A stretch of DNA of 6,833 nucleotides. Source: an uncultured Ruminococcus sp. GTDB taxonomy: Bacteria; Bacillota; Clostridia; Oscillospirales; CAG-272. Position numbers and translations under genes: made by a program. The DNA lies in assembly GCA_902783905.1 (NCBI GenBank), contig CACZSP010000100.1, forward strand, positions 1 to 6,833, read 5' to 3'. Of this stretch, positions 5,445-6,833 are shown piece after piece (within the stretch, counting starts at the first letter, position 1; the number at the start of each line of letters is the position of its first letter). Below the pieces are notes generated by a model, which was given only the letters and a program-made list of their open reading frames with translations, was not told where the DNA came from and did no database searches.

Positions 5445-6833
5445 GGAGCAAAGCTCCATATAACGTCGGTCGGGTTTTTCGAAACGCTCGAGGGGTTGTA
5501 CGCCCTGTAGTAGTATGCGCCCGATTCGAAGATTATCCACGCTTTTCCGTCGCGCCAGGTGCACCCTTCCGCCATCGGAACGGTTTTGACCGACGAAAAA
5601 CTTCCCGTCTCGTAGATCGGGACGTCGACCTTGTTTATCTTTACCGTGCCCGCCGGGCTGCCCGAGAGCGGGGAGGAAGAAGTGATATACAGATAGGAGT
5701 CGTTCGTCCTGCCGTATGATCTCGTCATAAATATCCTGCCGTCGTCCGTCATGCAGAATCCCTGGATACGCTCCGGGGTGCTGATAACGAAGGCGGGATT
5801 TTTTTCGGGACGGCCGTCCGCGCCGAGGCGGTAGGCGACCGTCCAGGCGTAATAATCTCCGTGCTCGTGTCCGGTGATCGTGTATGAGGCGTTGCCGTTG
5901 ATGGAAAACTCGCCGACGAACAGGTATCCGTTCGAATAGTTGCAGTAGGAGGCGCGTACGGGTACCGATATTTCCTCCTCGATCTTAAGATCGCCGTGAT
6001 TGCCGACCGTCTTCAGCTGCTCGAGCGAGATGCGGTAGAGCTTTGACGAAGTGGAAAGATAAATATCGGTGGCGGTCACCGCGACGCCTCCGTCGTGCCC
6101 GGTGTGAGCCGAGCCGTTTTTGTTTTTTATCACCCATTCGCCGGTATATTGCCCCGTCGTCGCGTCGACGGCAAGCAGGACCGACGCCGAGCTGTAGGTC
6201 GTCGGATTGAAATAACCCGAGATCAGGAAGACTCCGGCCTCGTCCCAGCGGTCCATTCCCTGGGGTACGAAGTACTGCTCGAGTCCGGGAAGGACGAAAC
6301 CGGTCGACGCCGCCTTGTTGAAGAAAGATGCGTAGGACAGTTTTACAGACAGGGAGTATTCGTCGCATACCGGTTTCTGCGTGAACGAGAAAGCGGAGGT
6401 GTCGCCGCTGAGCCGGTAGGGCTCGGGCGGCTGCGGTTCGGCGGTCGTCGCCTCGGGTGTGACCGGCACGGTGGTGATCTCGGGGGTTGTGACCTCGGCA
6501 GTCGTTACCTCGGGAACCGTTACGGCTTCGGTGGTCGCTTCGGGGGTCGTGACCGCTTCGGTCGTGATCCCGGCTGTTGTGATTTCGGCGGTCGTGATTT
6601 CTTCGGTAGTAACTTCCGCGGTCGTCACCTCCTCGGTAGTCGCTTCGGCGGTCGTGATTTCTTCGGTGGTGACTTCGGCGGTCGTTATCTCTTCGGTGGT
6701 TGCCTCGTCTGTTGTCGCTTCGGCGGTCGTTCCGGGCGTCGCGGTGATGTCTTCGGTCGTGTCCGCTTCGGTCGCCGCCGTCCAGTCTGCCGGCGAAGTT
6801 CCGTCATGCGACGTATCCGCCGGTTCGGAGACC
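5441..6833 (-). CDS. Surface or secreted protein: Thr-rich pentapeptide stalk plus beta-propeller-like domain (N-terminus outside window)
   Basis: The frame is open from base 6832 on the minus strand to TAA at 5443-5441, giving 463 residues with no start codon required inside the window; the GTG at 6628 is just a repeat codon. Residues 1-34 are low complexity. Residues 35-124 are 18 exact-length TTxEx pentapeptides. A Pro-rich linker (125-138) leads to a domain of about 325 residues rich in beta strands, aromatics and Gly. It contains VPQGMDRW, LLAVDATTGQYTGEW, HTGHDGGVAV (243-252), RIQGFCMTDDGRIFMT and CTWRDGKAWIIFESGA, a blade-like pattern typical of beta-propellers. A Thr-rich stretch before a folded domain is the layout of wall-crossing or secreted proteins, so an unseen signal peptide or anchor is expected upstream. 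No catalytic motif is recognised; sugar or glycoprotein binding is possible but unproven. No LPXTG or membrane helix follows, so any anchor must be N-terminal. Confidence 0.82.
   Translation of the reverse strand, partial: VSEPADTSHDGTSPADWTAATEADTTEDITATPGTTAEATTDEATTEEITTAEVTTEEITTAEATTEEVTTAEVTTEEITTAEITTAGITTEAVTTPEATTEAVTVPEVTTAEVTTPEITTVPVTPEATTAEPQPPEPYRLSGDTSAFSFTQKPVCDEYSLSVKLSYASFFNKAASTGFVLPGLEQYFVPQGMDRWDEAGVFLISGYFNPTTYSSASVLLAVDATTGQYTGEWVIKNKNGSAHTGHDGGVAVTATDIYLSTSSKLYRISLEQLKTVGNHGDLKIEEEISVPVRASYCNYSNGYLFVGEFSINGNASYTITGHEHGDYYAWTVAYRLGADGRPEKNPAFVISTPERIQGFCMTDDGRIFMTRSYGRTNDSYLYITSSSPLSGSPAGTVKINKVDVPIYETGSFSSVKTVPMAEGCTWRDGKAWIIFESGAYYYRAYNPSSVSKNPTDVIWSFAP
6461..6730 (-). 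repeat. 15-bp tandem repeat, 18 units, coding TTxEx pentapeptides
   Basis: Eighteen consecutive 15-base units without any phase break encode TTAEA, TTDEA, TTEEI, TTAEV, TTEEI and similar. Position 3 alternates Ala and Glu in the N-terminal half (units 3-9), giving a 30-base higher-order period; the C-terminal units degenerate towards Pro-containing versions (TTPEA, TVPEV, TTPEI, TTVPV). Codons vary (ACG, ACC and ACT for Thr), so the array is an aged rather than freshly amplified repeat. Such Thr-dense repeats usually form extended, often glycosylated stalks, and their unit number tends to vary between strains. Confidence 0.92.

Noticed and set aside
5445..5457. GGAGC-AAA-GCTCC hairpin just after the ogg stop as a terminator
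   Set aside because: The stem has only 5 base pairs, lies in the coding end of the convergent gene and is not followed by a T tract.
6461..6730. Tandem 15-base repeat as a non-coding satellite or iteron origin
   Set aside because: The unit keeps a single open reading frame throughout, varies at third codon positions and continues into a long folded domain, so it is protein-coding.

Overview
The window looks like a chromosomal segment of a GC-rich, probably uncultivated member of the Clostridia (Firmicutes/Bacillota). Supporting this are the gram-positive style of the leucyl-tRNA synthetase, an MnmM (YtqB)-type tRNA methyltransferase, a Clostridium-type Ogg DNA glycosylase, a DUF6062-like protein, strong AGGAGG-type ribosome binding sites, a U-tailed intrinsic terminator and the GGCCCCCTT/AAGGGGGC foldback repeats common in gut Clostridia. 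The placement is inference; no rRNA or other phylogenetic marker beyond leuS is present.

Layout. Bases 1-1690 (+) hold the C-terminal two thirds of leuS, cut by the window start. Bases 1691-2312 are a 622-base gene-free stretch with a hairpin behind leuS, a complete MITE-like foldback element (about 1793-1989), a truncated and rearranged relative of it (from about 2066) fused to a second palindromic repeat (2154-2188), and the intrinsic terminator of the minus-strand operon (2248-2301). Bases 2313-4505 (-) are a tight three-gene operon, transcribed in the order: a DUF6062-like protein with two tandem CxxC/CxxH units, mnmM, and a one-pass membrane protein with an external copper-amine-oxidase-N-like (stalk) domain. 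The first two genes overlap by 4 bases (GTGA), and the Shine-Dalgarno of the third overlaps the mnmM stop codon.

Divergent from this operon, with only 33 bases between start codons, is ogg (4539-5444, +), an 8-oxoguanine DNA glycosylase with the HhH-GPD catalytic Lys and Asp intact. It converges on, and shares its TTAA stop bases with, a minus-strand gene that runs off the right edge (5441-6833). That gene encodes a secreted or surface-type protein: 18 perfectly phased Thr-rich pentapeptides followed by a predicted beta-propeller-like domain of unknown function.

Themes. leuS and mnmM both act on tRNA and ogg acts in DNA repair, so most recognisable genes are informational housekeeping genes. 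The least understood parts are the DUF6062-like protein translationally coupled to mnmM, the membrane stalk-domain protein at the end of that operon, the pentapeptide/propeller surface protein, and the nested palindromic repeats. I see no CRISPR array, phage genes, transposase, rRNA or tRNA gene.
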